Source: Acidovorax sp. Leaf160 (lineage in GTDB: Bacteria; Pseudomonadota; Gammaproteobacteria; Burkholderiales; Burkholderiaceae_C). From it: a stretch of DNA of 64,000 nucleotides. A program made the translations under genes and the position numbers. Below are positions 25,829-34,651 of the stretch, in pieces. The first letter of the stretch is position 1. The number at the start of each line of letters is the position of its first letter. The DNA lies in NCBI RefSeq assembly GCF_001424265.1, contig NZ_LMOV01000024.1, forward strand, positions 284,478 through 348,477, in the 5' to 3' direction. The notes beneath the pieces were generated by a model. That model ran no database searches, had not been told where the DNA came from, and saw only the letters and a list, made by a program, of their open reading frames with translations.

Positions 25829-27061
25829 TCAGAGCGTGTTCTTGACGAAGGCGCCGTCCTTGACGATCGCGCGGATGCGCTCGCCTTGGCCCAGCAGGCA
25901 GCTGATGTCGGCCAGCGGGTCGCCATCGACCAGCAGCAGGTCGGCGATGGCCCCTGCGGTGATCTCGCCGAGCTGGCCCTGCTGGTTCAGGATCTCGGCG
26001 CCGATCAGCGTGGCCTGCTGCAGCACCGGGCCGTTGCCCAGAATCTCGGCGCGCAGGCGCAACTCGTCGGACTGCAGGTAGTGCGTCTCGGCCAGCAGGT
26101 CGCTGCCCAGGCCCATCTTCACGCCGGCCCTGGCCAGTATCTCGATGGCCTTCTTGCCCTGGCCGCGCACCGTGTCGATCTTGGCGATGGACACCGCCGG
26201 CAGGCCATAGCGCTCGCCTTCGCTGGCCAGGCCTTCATACGTGACAAGTGTCGGCACCATGAAGGCGCGCCGCTCGGCCATCAGCTCGGCGGTGGGCGCA
26301 TCGACCAGGTTGCCGTGCTCGATGGTGCGCACGCCGCAGCGCACGGCGCGGGCGATGGCGCGCGGCGTGTAGGCATGCGCCATCACGTAGGTGCTGGCGT
26401 TGTCGGCCTCTTCCACGATGGCGCGCAATTCGGCCTCGGAGTAGCCCAGGTTCTGGATCGGATCGTTGGGAGAGGCCACGCCGCCCGAGGCCATCACCTT
26501 GATCTGCGTGGCGCCCTTGAGCATCTCTTCCCGCACCGCCAGGCGGCAGGCGTCGACGCCATCGACCACGCGGCCGATGTTGCCCAGCTTGTAGGCGCAG
26601 GAGCAGACGTCCAGGTCGTCGTTGCGCTGGCGGAAGTCCGCGTGCCCGCCGGTCTGCGACAGCGCCTTGCCCGAGGGGAAGATGCGCGGGCCCTGCACCA
26701 GCCCCGTGCGCACGGCTTCGGCCAGCGACCAGTCCGCACCGCCCGCGTCCCGCACCGACGTGAAGCCGCGGCCGAGCATGCCCTGCAAGATCGGCAGCGA
26801 CCGCAGCATGGTGAAGACGTTGGGCATCTTGGCCACCGTGCCGAGATTGAAGGACGACGCCACCACGTGCACGTGGCAGTCGATCATGCCGGGCATGAGC
26901 GTCATGCCGCGCGCGTCGATGCGCGTGGCGCCGTCGCCTGCCGCCAGGTTCTCGCCCACGGCGGCGATGCGCCCGTCCTGCACCAGAACGGAGAGCCCGG
27001 TGCGCAAGGTGAGCGCATGCACGTCCAGCACGCGGCAGTTGTCGATCAGCAAAGTGGTCAT
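25829..27061 (-). CDS. Metal-dependent amidohydrolase (imidazolonepropionase/prolidase-like)
   Basis: Cytosolic amidohydrolase-superfamily enzyme of 410 residues. It has the metal motif HVH (63-65) in MIDCHVHV, further metal or catalytic His in MAHAYTP and TIEHGNLVD, and the Asp in GSDLLAE. Length and order resemble the group annotated as Xaa-Pro dipeptidase or imidazolonepropionase-like. The substrate is unknown. As first gene of a Liv-type import operon, it probably hydrolyses the imported amide or peptide derivative. An upstream in-frame ATG at 27112 is less likely, because the conserved N-terminal strand starts at 27061. Confidence 0.85.
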   Translation of the reverse strand: MTTLLIDNCRVLDVHALTLRTGLSVLVQDGRIAAVGENLAAGDGATRIDARGMTLMPGMIDCHVHVVASSFNLGTVAKMPNVFTMLRSLPILQGMLGRGFTSVRDAGGADWSLAEAVRTGLVQGPRIFPSGKALSQTGGHADFRQRNDDLDVCSCAYKLGNIGRVVDGVDACRLAVREEMLKGATQIKVMASGGVASPNDPIQNLGYSEAELRAIVEEADNASTYVMAHAYTPRAIARAVRCGVRTIEHGNLVDAPTAELMAERRAFMVPTLVTYEGLASEGERYGLPAVSIAKIDTVRGQGKKAIEILARAGVKMGLGSDLLAETHYLQSDELRLRAEILGNGPVLQQATLIGAEILNQQGQLGEITAGAIADLLLVDGDPLADISCLLGQGERIRAIVKDGAFVKNTL

Positions 27062-27278
27062 GGAGAAAATGGGTGGAACGCGATGGCTTGAAAAATACTC
27101 ATGGCGGTGCATGTTCGGGTTATCCGCAGGTCGCCCCGCACAACTTTGGTGCTAAAGGAGCAGATCACACGGTAAACCGCGTCACAGCGCCGTCACAGGA
27201 CGCATTTATCGGGCCAATCCGGGCTGCGGGCAACGCCCTAAAATCTCACCCACCCATGACCATTACTCATGCCCCACC

Positions 27279-28241
27279 ATGCGACGCCTGTGCCCCACCA
27301 TCTCGGAACTGAACGCCTTCCACTCGGCCGCCAAGCACCAGGCGTTCACGATGGCGGCGCGCGAGCTGTGCGTGACGCAGAGCGCCATCAGCCGCCACAT
27401 CGCATCGCTGGAAGACTACCTGGGCCAGAAGCTCTTCATCCGCAAGGCCAGCGGGCTGGAGCTGACCGATGCCGGCGCCACCTACCTGAACGCCACGCGG
27501 CCGGCCATGGCGGCGCTGGAGTCGGCCACCACGCAGCTCATGTCGTATGGCGGCAGCGGCGGCGCGCTCAATTTCTCGGTGCCGCCCACCTTCGCGGCGC
27601 AGTGGCTGTTCCCACGCCTCGGGCACTTCAAGCGCACGCTTCCGCAGGTGTCGCTGAACTTCGTGCGCTATCAGCACGCGCACGACTTTGCGGTGCCGTA
27701 TGAATTCGACGCGGCCATCCAGTACGGTTACGGCAACTGGCCCAGCGCCAACGCACGCTACCTGATCGGCAAGGAAACCAGCATCGTCTGCAGCCCGCAG
27801 CTGCAGGCCGCCCTGCCCCTGCGCACCCCTGCCGACCTGCAGCACGCCACGCTGCTGCAGCACATCGAGGTGCCGCTGGCCTGGCACGACTGGATGGTGG
27901 CCAACGGCTGCGACACCAGCGGCAGCCGCTTCGGGCCGGGCTTCAACCTGTATTCGCTCATCATCCGCGCAGCGGTGTCGGGCTTCGGCGTGGGCATCGT
28001 GCCGACCTGCCTGGTCGAGGACGAGCTGCAGGCCGGCACCCTGGTGGAACCGCTGGGCGACAGGTTCCAAAGCCCGCTGGGCTACTACCTGTGCGCCCCG
28101 ACCGCCCGCACCAACCTGTCGGTGTACAAGCTGGTGGGGGCGTGGCTGGAGCACTGCTGCAGCCACGGACTGGTGCAGAGCCCGGCCCAGGAGCCGCCAC
28201 CCGCATGCATCTTCTGCGAAGACGGCGCCAAAGCCGCGTAG
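27279..28241 (+). CDS. LysR-family transcriptional regulator
   Basis: A 320-residue regulator with an N-terminal winged helix-turn-helix (FHSAAKHQAFTMAARELCV, then TQSAISRHIASLEDYLG) and a LysR effector domain. It is of the GcvA-like subgroup by its ELNAF start. It is divergent from the amidohydrolase-Liv operon with a 217-base shared region, the classic arrangement for control of that operon. The C-terminal tail ends in a Cys-containing stretch (PACIFCEDG) that extends beyond the usual fold. Confidence 0.88.
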   Translation: MRRLCPTISELNAFHSAAKHQAFTMAARELCVTQSAISRHIASLEDYLGQKLFIRKASGLELTDAGATYLNATRPAMAALESATTQLMSYGGSGGALNFSVPPTFAAQWLFPRLGHFKRTLPQVSLNFVRYQHAHDFAVPYEFDAAIQYGYGNWPSANARYLIGKETSIVCSPQLQAALPLRTPADLQHATLLQHIEVPLAWHDWMVANGCDTSGSRFGPGFNLYSLIIRAAVSGFGVGIVPTCLVEDELQAGTLVEPLGDRFQSPLGYYLCAPTARTNLSVYKLVGAWLEHCCSHGLVQSPAQEPPPACIFCEDGAKAA

Positions 28242-28289
28242 AACCGGCTGGGGCCGCTCGGCGCGCTCGGCCCGCTCGGCCCCGCCGTC

Positions 28290-29936
28290 TCAGGCGAACA
28301 GCCCCTTGTGCGCATCGCGCAGCAGGTTCTTCTGGACCTTGCCCATGGTGTTGCGCGGCAACTCCGGCACGATGAAGCAGCGCTTGGGAATCTTGAAGTT
28401 CGCCAGTTGCGACTTCAGCGCCGCGAGGATGGCATCGCCGTCCAGCAGGGCGCCGGGCCTGGGTGTCACCACGATCACGCCCACCTCGCCGAAGTCCGGG
28501 TGCGGCACGCCGACCAGCGCGCTTTCGGCCACGCCGGGCAGTTCGTTGACGTAGCCCTCGATCTCGGCCGGGTACACGTTGTAGCCGCCGCTGATGATCA
28601 GGTCCTTGCTGCGGCCCACGATGTGCACGTAGCCGCGCTCGTCGATGCGGCCGACGTCGCCGGTCTTGAACCAGCGGCTGCCGTCCGGCCCCTCGGCGAA
28701 CTCTTCCTTCGTCTTCTCGGGCATGCGCCAGTAGCCCTGGAACACGTTCGGGCCCTGCACCTGGATGTTGCCGATCTCGCCCGTGGGCATCGGCTGGCCA
28801 GCGTCGCCCACCACGCGCAGGCCCACGCCGGGCAGCGGAAAGCCCACCGTGGCGCCACGCCGCTCGTCCTGCCCGCCGTGGCGCGCATCGGCCGCATAGG
28901 GGTTGCTGGTGAGCATGATGGTTTCGCTCATGCCGTAGCGCTCCAGGATGGTGTGGCCGGTGCGCTGCTGCCATTCCTTGAAGGTCTCGATCAGCAGCGG
29001 CGCGGAGCCCGCGACGAAAAGGCGCATGTTGCGCACCGCCTCCCGGCTCAGGCCGGGCTCGGCCAGCAGGCGCACGTAGAGCGTGGGCACGCCCATGAAC
29101 ACGGTGGCGCGCGGCATGGCGGCGATGACGGCCTTGGGATCGAACTTGTTCAGCCAGATCATCTTGCTGCCGTTGATGAGCGCGCCGTGGATGGCCACGA
29201 AGAGCCCGTGCACGTGGAAGATGGGCAGCGCGTGGATCAGCACGTCGCCCCCGCCGTCCGGCCCTCCGGTGGCCTGCCAGCCCCAGTAGTCCTTGAGCAC
29301 CTGCGCGTTCGACAGCAGGTTGCCGTGCGTGAGCATGGCGCCCTTGCTGCGGCCGGTGGTCCCGCTGGTGTAGAGGATGGCAGCCAGGTCGTCCGCCGCG
29401 CGGGCCACGGGCGTGTGCTGGCCCGCGTGCTGGGCGGCGCGGTCCAGCAGGCTGCCGGTGCGGTCGTCACCCAGCGTGAAGACATGCTGGGTGCCGGCCG
29501 TGAAGGCGATCTTCGAGACCCAGCCGAAGTTGCCCGGCGTGCAGACCACCACGGCCGGCTCGGCATTGCCGACGAAGTATTCGATCTCGGCGCTCTGGTA
29601 GGCGGTGTTGAGCGGCAGGAAGACGTAGCCCGCGCGCAGCGTGGCGAGATAGAGCAGCATGGCCTCGACCGACTTCTCCACCTGCATCGCCACCCGGCTG
29701 CCGTCCGGCAGGTTCAGCGACGCCAGCAGGTTGGCGATGCGGGCGCTGGCTTCGTCCAGGTCGCGCCAGGTGTAGTGCAGCGGCGTGCCGTCCGGCGCCG
29801 TGGCCTCGACGGCCACGGCATCCAGGTCGGCCGGGAAAGCCGCGCGCAAGGCGGTGAACAGGTTCTGCGAGGCAAGCGCGGCAGCGGAGGCGGGCGCGGG
29901 TGTGGGCGAATGGGCAGTGGCGTTCAGTGCGCTCAT
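28290..29936 (-). CDS. matB: Malonyl-CoA synthetase, MatB type
   Basis: AMP-forming acid:CoA ligase of 548 residues. It has YTSGTTGRSKGAMLTHGNLL, the MPRATVFMGVPTLYVRLL segment, ERYGMSETIMLTSNPY, KTGDVGRIDERGYVHIVGRS and the C-terminal catalytic Lys region (NTMGKVQKNLLRD). The RYGMSETIM stretch is characteristic of malonyl-CoA synthetases. It converts malonate, ATP and CoA to malonyl-CoA, which the decarboxylase of this cluster turns into acetyl-CoA. It is the last gene of the cluster. Confidence 0.88.
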   Translation of the reverse strand: MSALNATAHSPTPAPASAAALASQNLFTALRAAFPADLDAVAVEATAPDGTPLHYTWRDLDEASARIANLLASLNLPDGSRVAMQVEKSVEAMLLYLATLRAGYVFLPLNTAYQSAEIEYFVGNAEPAVVVCTPGNFGWVSKIAFTAGTQHVFTLGDDRTGSLLDRAAQHAGQHTPVARAADDLAAILYTSGTTGRSKGAMLTHGNLLSNAQVLKDYWGWQATGGPDGGGDVLIHALPIFHVHGLFVAIHGALINGSKMIWLNKFDPKAVIAAMPRATVFMGVPTLYVRLLAEPGLSREAVRNMRLFVAGSAPLLIETFKEWQQRTGHTILERYGMSETIMLTSNPYAADARHGGQDERRGATVGFPLPGVGLRVVGDAGQPMPTGEIGNIQVQGPNVFQGYWRMPEKTKEEFAEGPDGSRWFKTGDVGRIDERGYVHIVGRSKDLIISGGYNVYPAEIEGYVNELPGVAESALVGVPHPDFGEVGVIVVTPRPGALLDGDAILAALKSQLANFKIPKRCFIVPELPRNTMGKVQKNLLRDAHKGLFA

Positions 29937-30015
29937 GGTGCTTCGATCGGTTGGAGTGCGGGGTCGGTGAAAACGGAGGTTGGAGGGCGATGCGGGTGGG
30001 TGGCTGCGTTGCCGA

Positions 30016-30882
30016 TCAGAACCGGGGCGGCCGCTTTTCCAGGAAGGCGCCGATGCCCTCACGGTGCTCCGCGCTGTCGGCGTAGGCGTAGGGGTCGGCC
30101 AGCGCATCTGCTTCTTTTTTCATAGCATCAGGCCCAGATAGTGCGGGCGCCAGAGGGCGATCCGGCATGGAATCCGCCACCAGGCCGGGCAGCAACAGGG
30201 CCCGCAGGGTCTGCTTGTTCAGCCGGGCGGCCTGGGGTGCCAGGGCGGCGATGCGGCGGGCAGTGGCCAGCAGCTCGGTTTCCAGGGTTTCGGCGGGCTC
30301 GATACGGCTCAGGAAGCCGCGCTGCGCCATCTCGGCTGCGCTGAAGGTGGCCGCCTCCAGCAGCATCTGGCGGGCGGTCATCGCGCCGGCGGCGCTGGCC
30401 ACCAGCTGCGCCTCGCGCGGGGCCATCGGAAAGCCCAGCCGCGCGATGGGAGCGCCAAAGCGCGCCTGCGGCGTGGCGATGCGCAGGTCGCAGCAGCTGG
30501 CGATCTCCACCCCCGCGCCCATGCAGGCGCCGTCGATGCCGGCGACCAGGGGCACGTCGCAGGCCAGCATGGCCGCCAGCCCGCCCCACACGTCGCCCTC
30601 GTGGAAGGCGCGCAGCTGCGCGGGGTCGAAGCGGAAGCCCGGGTATTCCGAGATGTCGCCGCCCGCGCAGAACGCGCCGCCATCGCCCTGCACGATCACG
30701 CAGCGCACGCCTGGCTCGTGCTGCTGCAGCGCGCAGAACACCGCGCGCAGCTGCTGCCACATGATGCGCGACATGGCGTTGAGCCGGCCGGGGTGGCGCA
30801 GCACGACGCGCCAGATGCCGGCCGCGCCGTCCGCGCCCTCCAGGGGGCCTGCGATCACTTCACCGGCGGGCATGGGCGGCAC
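30016..30882 (-). CDS. Crotonase-family (enoyl-CoA hydratase/isomerase-like) protein
   Basis: A 288-residue crotonase-fold protein. The oxyanion-hole strands GGAFCAGGDIS (69-77) and GACMGAGVEIAS (118-129) are present, with Glu126 at the first catalytic-acid position. The second acid is replaced: the segment FGAPIARLG has Ile146 where hydratases have Glu, so water addition is doubtful and an isomerase, hydrolase or decarboxylase-type reaction is possible. The C-terminal part contains an insertion coded by an interspersed repeat (30110-30167) just before YADSAEHREGI. The gene lies between a Bug receptor and matB. Confidence 0.82.
   Translation of the reverse strand: MPPMPAGEVIAGPLEGADGAAGIWRVVLRHPGRLNAMSRIMWQQLRAVFCALQQHEPGVRCVIVQGDGGAFCAGGDISEYPGFRFDPAQLRAFHEGDVWGGLAAMLACDVPLVAGIDGACMGAGVEIASCCDLRIATPQARFGAPIARLGFPMAPREAQLVASAAGAMTARQMLLEAATFSAAEMAQRGFLSRIEPAETLETELLATARRIAALAPQAARLNKQTLRALLLPGLVADSMPDRPLAPALSGPDAMKKEADALADPYAYADSAEHREGIGAFLEKRPPRF
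30110..30167 (-). repeat. Interspersed palindromic repeat, copy F, inside a gene
   Basis: TGCTTCTTTTTTCATAGCAT, then CAGGCCCAGATAGTGC, then GGGCGCCAGAGGGCGATC aligns with copy D at 56112-56169. Unlike the other copies it lies in a reading frame, near the end of the crotonase-like gene, and codes for part of APALSGPDAMKKEADAL. Confidence 0.6.
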
Positions 30883-30919
30883 TCTGGGGTGGCATATCGA
30901 CGGGCATTGGGCGACGGGG

Positions 30920-31984
30920 TCACTCCAGCTTGGCGCCGGAGGTCTTCACGACCTGGGCCCAGCGTTTGACTTCGGACCCCACGAAAGCGCCGAACTGCTG
31001 CTGGGTCATGCCGCCAAACTCGGCGCCGTTGCCGGCCCAGATGGCCTTCAGCTCATCGGCCGTACCGAGCTTGCGCACCTCTTCCACGATGCGGGCCTGG
31101 ATGTCAGCCGGCGTGCCCTTGGGCGCCCAGAGGCCGTACCAGGTGGTGACGGTGTAGTCGGGCAGGCCGACTTCCGCCGCGCAGGGCACGTCGGGAAAGG
31201 CGGGGTTGCGCCGGTTGCCCGACACCATCAGCGCGCGGATGCGGCCGCCCTTGATGTGCGCGGCGGAGGAGCCCAGGCCGTCGAACAGCATGTCCACGTT
31301 GCCGGAGATCAGGTCCTGCAGCGCCGGGCCCGCGCCGCGGTAGGGGATGTGCGTGATGAAGGTGCCCGTCTGGATCTTGAACAGCTCGCCCGCCAGATGG
31401 TGCGACGAGCCCGAGCCGGCCGAGGCGTAGTTCATGCGGCCGGGGTTGGCCTTGATCTGCTCGAGCAGCTGCGCCATGGTGGTGGCCTTGACCACGCGCG
31501 GGTTCACCACCAGCACCTGGGGCACATTGGCCAGCAGCGCCAGCGGCACGAAGTCCTTTTCGATGTCGTAGTCGAGCTTGGGATACATCGACGGCGCGAT
31601 GACGTGGTGCGTGCCGCCCATGAAGAGCGTGTAGCCGTCCGGCGCGGCCTTGGCGGCGAAGCTCGCGCCCACCGTGCCCCCCGCACCGCCCCGGTTGTCG
31701 ATGATGAGCGGCTTGCCCAGCGCTTTCGCGAACTGCGCCGACAGCGGCCGCGCGAACGCGTCGGTGCCGCCGCCCGCCGGGAACGGCACCACCAGCGTCA
31801 CCGGCTTGGTGGGCCAGCTGGCGGCAGCGCCCTGCGCCCAGCTGGCGCCGGCCGAGGCTGCGGCCAGGCCCGCCGCGCCCGCGGCGCGCAGCACCGTGCG
31901 CCGCGAGACCGGCCCGCCGTCCGGCGCGCTCGATCGGTGGTCCGTGATGTGGCCGTCACGGGCCGATGCATGGATGGGGTTCAT
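30920..31984 (-). CDS. Bug/TctC-family periplasmic solute receptor
   Basis: A 354-residue periplasmic binding protein of the tripartite tricarboxylate transporter type. The N-terminus has SRRTVLRAAGAAGLAAAS, a twin-arginine signal, cleaved near residue 50. Family motifs include KPVTLVVPFPAGGGTDAFAR, NRGGAGGTVGASFAAK and YASAGSGSSHHLAGELF. Malonate is the likely ligand from the neighbouring malonyl-CoA genes. No TctA or TctB membrane genes are present nearby, so it is an orphan receptor. Confidence 0.88.
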   Translation of the reverse strand: MNPIHASARDGHITDHRSSAPDGGPVSRRTVLRAAGAAGLAAASAGASWAQGAAASWPTKPVTLVVPFPAGGGTDAFARPLSAQFAKALGKPLIIDNRGGAGGTVGASFAAKAAPDGYTLFMGGTHHVIAPSMYPKLDYDIEKDFVPLALLANVPQVLVVNPRVVKATTMAQLLEQIKANPGRMNYASAGSGSSHHLAGELFKIQTGTFITHIPYRGAGPALQDLISGNVDMLFDGLGSSAAHIKGGRIRALMVSGNRRNPAFPDVPCAAEVGLPDYTVTTWYGLWAPKGTPADIQARIVEEVRKLGTADELKAIWAGNGAEFGGMTQQQFGAFVGSEVKRWAQVVKTSGAKLE

Positions 31985-32119
31985 TCCTTTTGTCTCCTGT
32001 CGTATTTGTCTGCGTTCACGCTTTTCTAGGCAAGGAAGGCGCTTGGAGTCATGGCCCGTGGTACGCGGCTCGTTGCCGCGCGCATCGCCCGTCGAGGGGA
32101 GGGCGCTGCGCGCAGCCGG

Positions 32120-33577
32120 TCAGCCGCGGCTCAGGCTGTCGATGTCGCTGGACATCGGTACGCGGCCCTGCGCCAGCAGGCTGCGGTGTTTGTCGATCCG
32201 TTTCAGATCGTAGAGATAGTTGACCATCAGCCCGTACGACTGCTTCTGGCCCTTGGGCGAAGGGTCGCCGGCCCAGTTCAGGCGCTCGACGCGGGCGCCG
32301 TTGCCCAGGTGGAAGCGCGCGACCGCATCGACCGGCTTGCCCTTGTCCAGTTCGCGCCCCAGGTAGCGGGCGGCGCACTGCAGCAGCAGCTGGCGCACGG
32401 GCGACTTGGGCGGCAGTTCCAGCGCCTTGTCGGCCGCCGCCAGCACATGGGCGGCCTGCGGCGGCTCGAAGCCGACGGCGCGGCCGAGTTCGGCGCGGCG
32501 CTTGTCGTCCAGCGCGTCCAGCGCGGCGGCGCAGTGCTTGCCGAACCAGGCGCGAAAGCCGGGGATGGGCGAGAGCGTGGCGAAGGTGCGCAGGCGAGGG
32601 AACTCGGCGGTGAGCGTCTCCACCACGTGCTTGATGAGCGAGTCGCCGAAGCTCACCCCGCGCAGGCCGGTCTGCGTGTTGCTGATGGAATAGAAGATGG
32701 CGGTGCTGGCGCGGGCGATGTCCACCGGCTCGGCCGATTCGTCCAGCAGCGGGGTGATGCTGCTGGAGATGTCGCCGAGCAGGGCCACCTCCACGAAGAT
32801 CAGCGGCTCGTTGGGCAGGCGCGGGTGGAAGAAGCCATAGCAGCGGCGGTCGCTGTCGAGCCGGTTCTTCAGGTCGGCCCAGCTGCGGATGTCGTGCACG
32901 GCCTCGTACTTGATGAGCTTTTCCAGCAGCGATGCGGGCGAGTCCCACGACAGCGCGCGCAGCTCCAGGAAAGCGACGTCGAACCAGGTGGAGAAGAGGT
33001 GCTCCAGTTCCGCGTCCAGCGGCAGCAGGCGCTTGTCGCCCTTCAGGAGCGGCAGCCACTCCGCACGCAGGTCGAGCAGGAAGCGCATGCCCTGAGGGAA
33101 CACGGCGAAGCGCTGCAGCAGCCGGGTGCGGGGCGAGGCCAGGGCGCGGCGCAGGTGCATCTCGGCATGCGCCTCGTCTTCCGTGCCGGCAGCGGCTTCA
33201 TGGCGCTGGCGGGCCGTCTTGACCTGCTCGGCATCGGCCGAGAACTGCTCGCACATCAGCAGCCACATGTCGCGGCGCTCCTCGGGCTTGGCCTCGGCAT
33301 ACCAGGCGGCGACGGCCTCGGCGCGGCGGCCGCCCTCCACTTCGCTCACCTGGGTGGCAGCCACGCCCTGCAGGTCGGCCAGCAGGCGGCGCAAGGCGCG
33401 CGGCGACAGCCCCTCGCCCGCCCGGCGCAGGGTGGCGGCCAGCCGTTCGTTGGTGGACCGGGGCGCGGGCGGCTTGGGAGCGGGGCCACCGCTGCCGGCA
33501 TCGGCCGCCTCGGTCTTCGGGTCGGCGGGGCGCAGGCGCGGCACGTTGCGCGAGATCCAGGTAGAGGCAGCGTTCAT
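32120..33577 (-). CDS. Malonyl-CoA decarboxylase
   Basis: Converts malonyl-CoA to acetyl-CoA and CO2. The 485-residue protein has a helical N-terminal domain and the catalytic acetyltransferase-like C-terminal domain with CYGFFHPRLPNEPLIFVEV, FYSISNTQTGLRGVSFGD and FATLSPIPGFRAWF. All are hallmarks of the malonyl-CoA decarboxylase family (MatA/MLYCD). The Pro/Ala-rich segment at about 15-40 is a linker. It is coupled to the GntR gene by a 4-base overlap; a 135-base gap separates it from the Bug gene. Confidence 0.94.
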   Translation of the reverse strand: MNAASTWISRNVPRLRPADPKTEAADAGSGGPAPKPPAPRSTNERLAATLRRAGEGLSPRALRRLLADLQGVAATQVSEVEGGRRAEAVAAWYAEAKPEERRDMWLLMCEQFSADAEQVKTARQRHEAAAGTEDEAHAEMHLRRALASPRTRLLQRFAVFPQGMRFLLDLRAEWLPLLKGDKRLLPLDAELEHLFSTWFDVAFLELRALSWDSPASLLEKLIKYEAVHDIRSWADLKNRLDSDRRCYGFFHPRLPNEPLIFVEVALLGDISSSITPLLDESAEPVDIARASTAIFYSISNTQTGLRGVSFGDSLIKHVVETLTAEFPRLRTFATLSPIPGFRAWFGKHCAAALDALDDKRRAELGRAVGFEPPQAAHVLAAADKALELPPKSPVRQLLLQCAARYLGRELDKGKPVDAVARFHLGNGARVERLNWAGDPSPKGQKQSYGLMVNYLYDLKRIDKHRSLLAQGRVPMSSDIDSLSRG

Positions 33578-34263
33578 GGTGCGATCCGGGAGTGGTGATT
33601 GCGGGCGATGTCGCGCAACGCGTCGCGCTGCGCCAGGACGTGGTCACGCATCGCCTGCTCCGCCGCGGCGGCATCGCGGCGCTGCAGGGCGGCGAACACG
33701 GCCAGGTGTTCCGACAGGCTCTGCTGCAGGCGGCCCGGCACGTGCAGCGTCTGATGCCGCGCCAGCCGCAGGATGCGCCGCAGATCGCCGATCACCTGCG
33801 CCAGCCAGCGGTTGTCGGCCAGCGTGATGAAGGCCTCATGGATGGCGTAGTTGGCGTCGTAGTAGTCGTTGATGCGGCCGGCCTCGGCGTGCTCGCACAG
33901 GCGCTGGTGCAGCACTTCCAGCGCGGCGATGTCGGCGCTGCCGGCGCGGTCGGTGGCCTCGTGCGCGGCCCGGCCTTCCAGCAGGGCGATGACGGGAAAT
34001 ATCTCGTCCAGGTCGCGCTCGGTCACTTCGGCCACGAAGCAGCCGCGGCGAGGCTCATGGCGCAGCAGGCCTTCGGCCACCAGCACCTTCAACGCCTCGC
34101 GCAGCGGCGTGCGCGAGATGGCGAGGCGCTCGCACAGCGCCACCTCATCGAGAAAGCTGCCCGGCGGCAGCGCCCCCGCGAAGATCTGCTCGCGCAGCCG
34201 TTCTGCGGCCTCCTCGTGCAGCGAGGGGGCCTGGGCGCGGACGACGGCGAGTGCAGGCGTCAT
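33574..34263 (-). CDS. GntR-family (FCD) regulator of malonate cluster
   Basis: A 229-residue regulator. The winged helix-turn-helix lies at about 15-80 (LPPGSFLDEVALCERLAISR then TPLREALKVLVAEGLL), and the rest is an all-helical FCD ligand domain with metal-binding His positions (HEAFITLADN and ALRDIARNHH). Position as the first gene of the malonate operon suggests it is a MatR-like regulator responding to malonate or malonyl-CoA. The ATG at 34263 is preferred over an upstream start at 34326. Confidence 0.85.
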   Translation of the reverse strand: MTPALAVVRAQAPSLHEEAAERLREQIFAGALPPGSFLDEVALCERLAISRTPLREALKVLVAEGLLRHEPRRGCFVAEVTERDLDEIFPVIALLEGRAAHEATDRAGSADIAALEVLHQRLCEHAEAGRINDYYDANYAIHEAFITLADNRWLAQVIGDLRRILRLARHQTLHVPGRLQQSLSEHLAVFAALQRRDAAAAEQAMRDHVLAQRDALRDIARNHHSRIAP

Positions 34264-34651
34264 GGGCAGCCATTCCGGGGATGGCGTTGCGGGACTGCCT
34301 TGGGCGGCACGGAGGGGCAGGCCCACCGGCGCCGCCGGCTGTGGCAGCGGTATGCCGCGCAGCCAGCCTCGCTCGCGGCCCCTTCAGCGCGGGCCCGGCC
34401 TGCGGCGCGACCGGGGATGCCGGCGATGCGGGACGTGCGGTGGAAGCGAGTGAAGCAGGCCGTCATTTCACGTAATTTCTCATAATTATGAAGAGCCGGT
34501 CAAGGCCGTGCAGTGCGCAAAGCCTGCTGGCTTACCCGCATGCAGACCGTCGTTCGGGACAACGAACTGGCGATTGCTTTCTGCCCAAGGTGGCCAGGAA
34601 GGTGGGTTCGTTGTCATTGCAGCCAGACCCCCCGCCGCCGACACTTGCGGC
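34264..34651. other. Divergent intergenic region with AT-rich palindrome
   Basis: 388 bases between the GntR regulator and the GlxA-type regulator. The half nearest the GntR gene is GC-rich and featureless. At 34466-34492 is an AT-rich island (ACGTAATTTCTCATAATTAT) with a perfect 12-base palindrome at 34480-34491. No gene is supported. Confidence 0.5.
34480..34491. promoter_or_regulatory. Perfect 12-bp palindrome, candidate operator
   Basis: TCATAATTATGA is a perfect palindrome in an otherwise very GC-rich region upstream of the malonate operon and of the GlxA-type gene. It may be the operator of the GntR protein and also contains possible -10 sequence on both strands. Confidence 0.4.
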
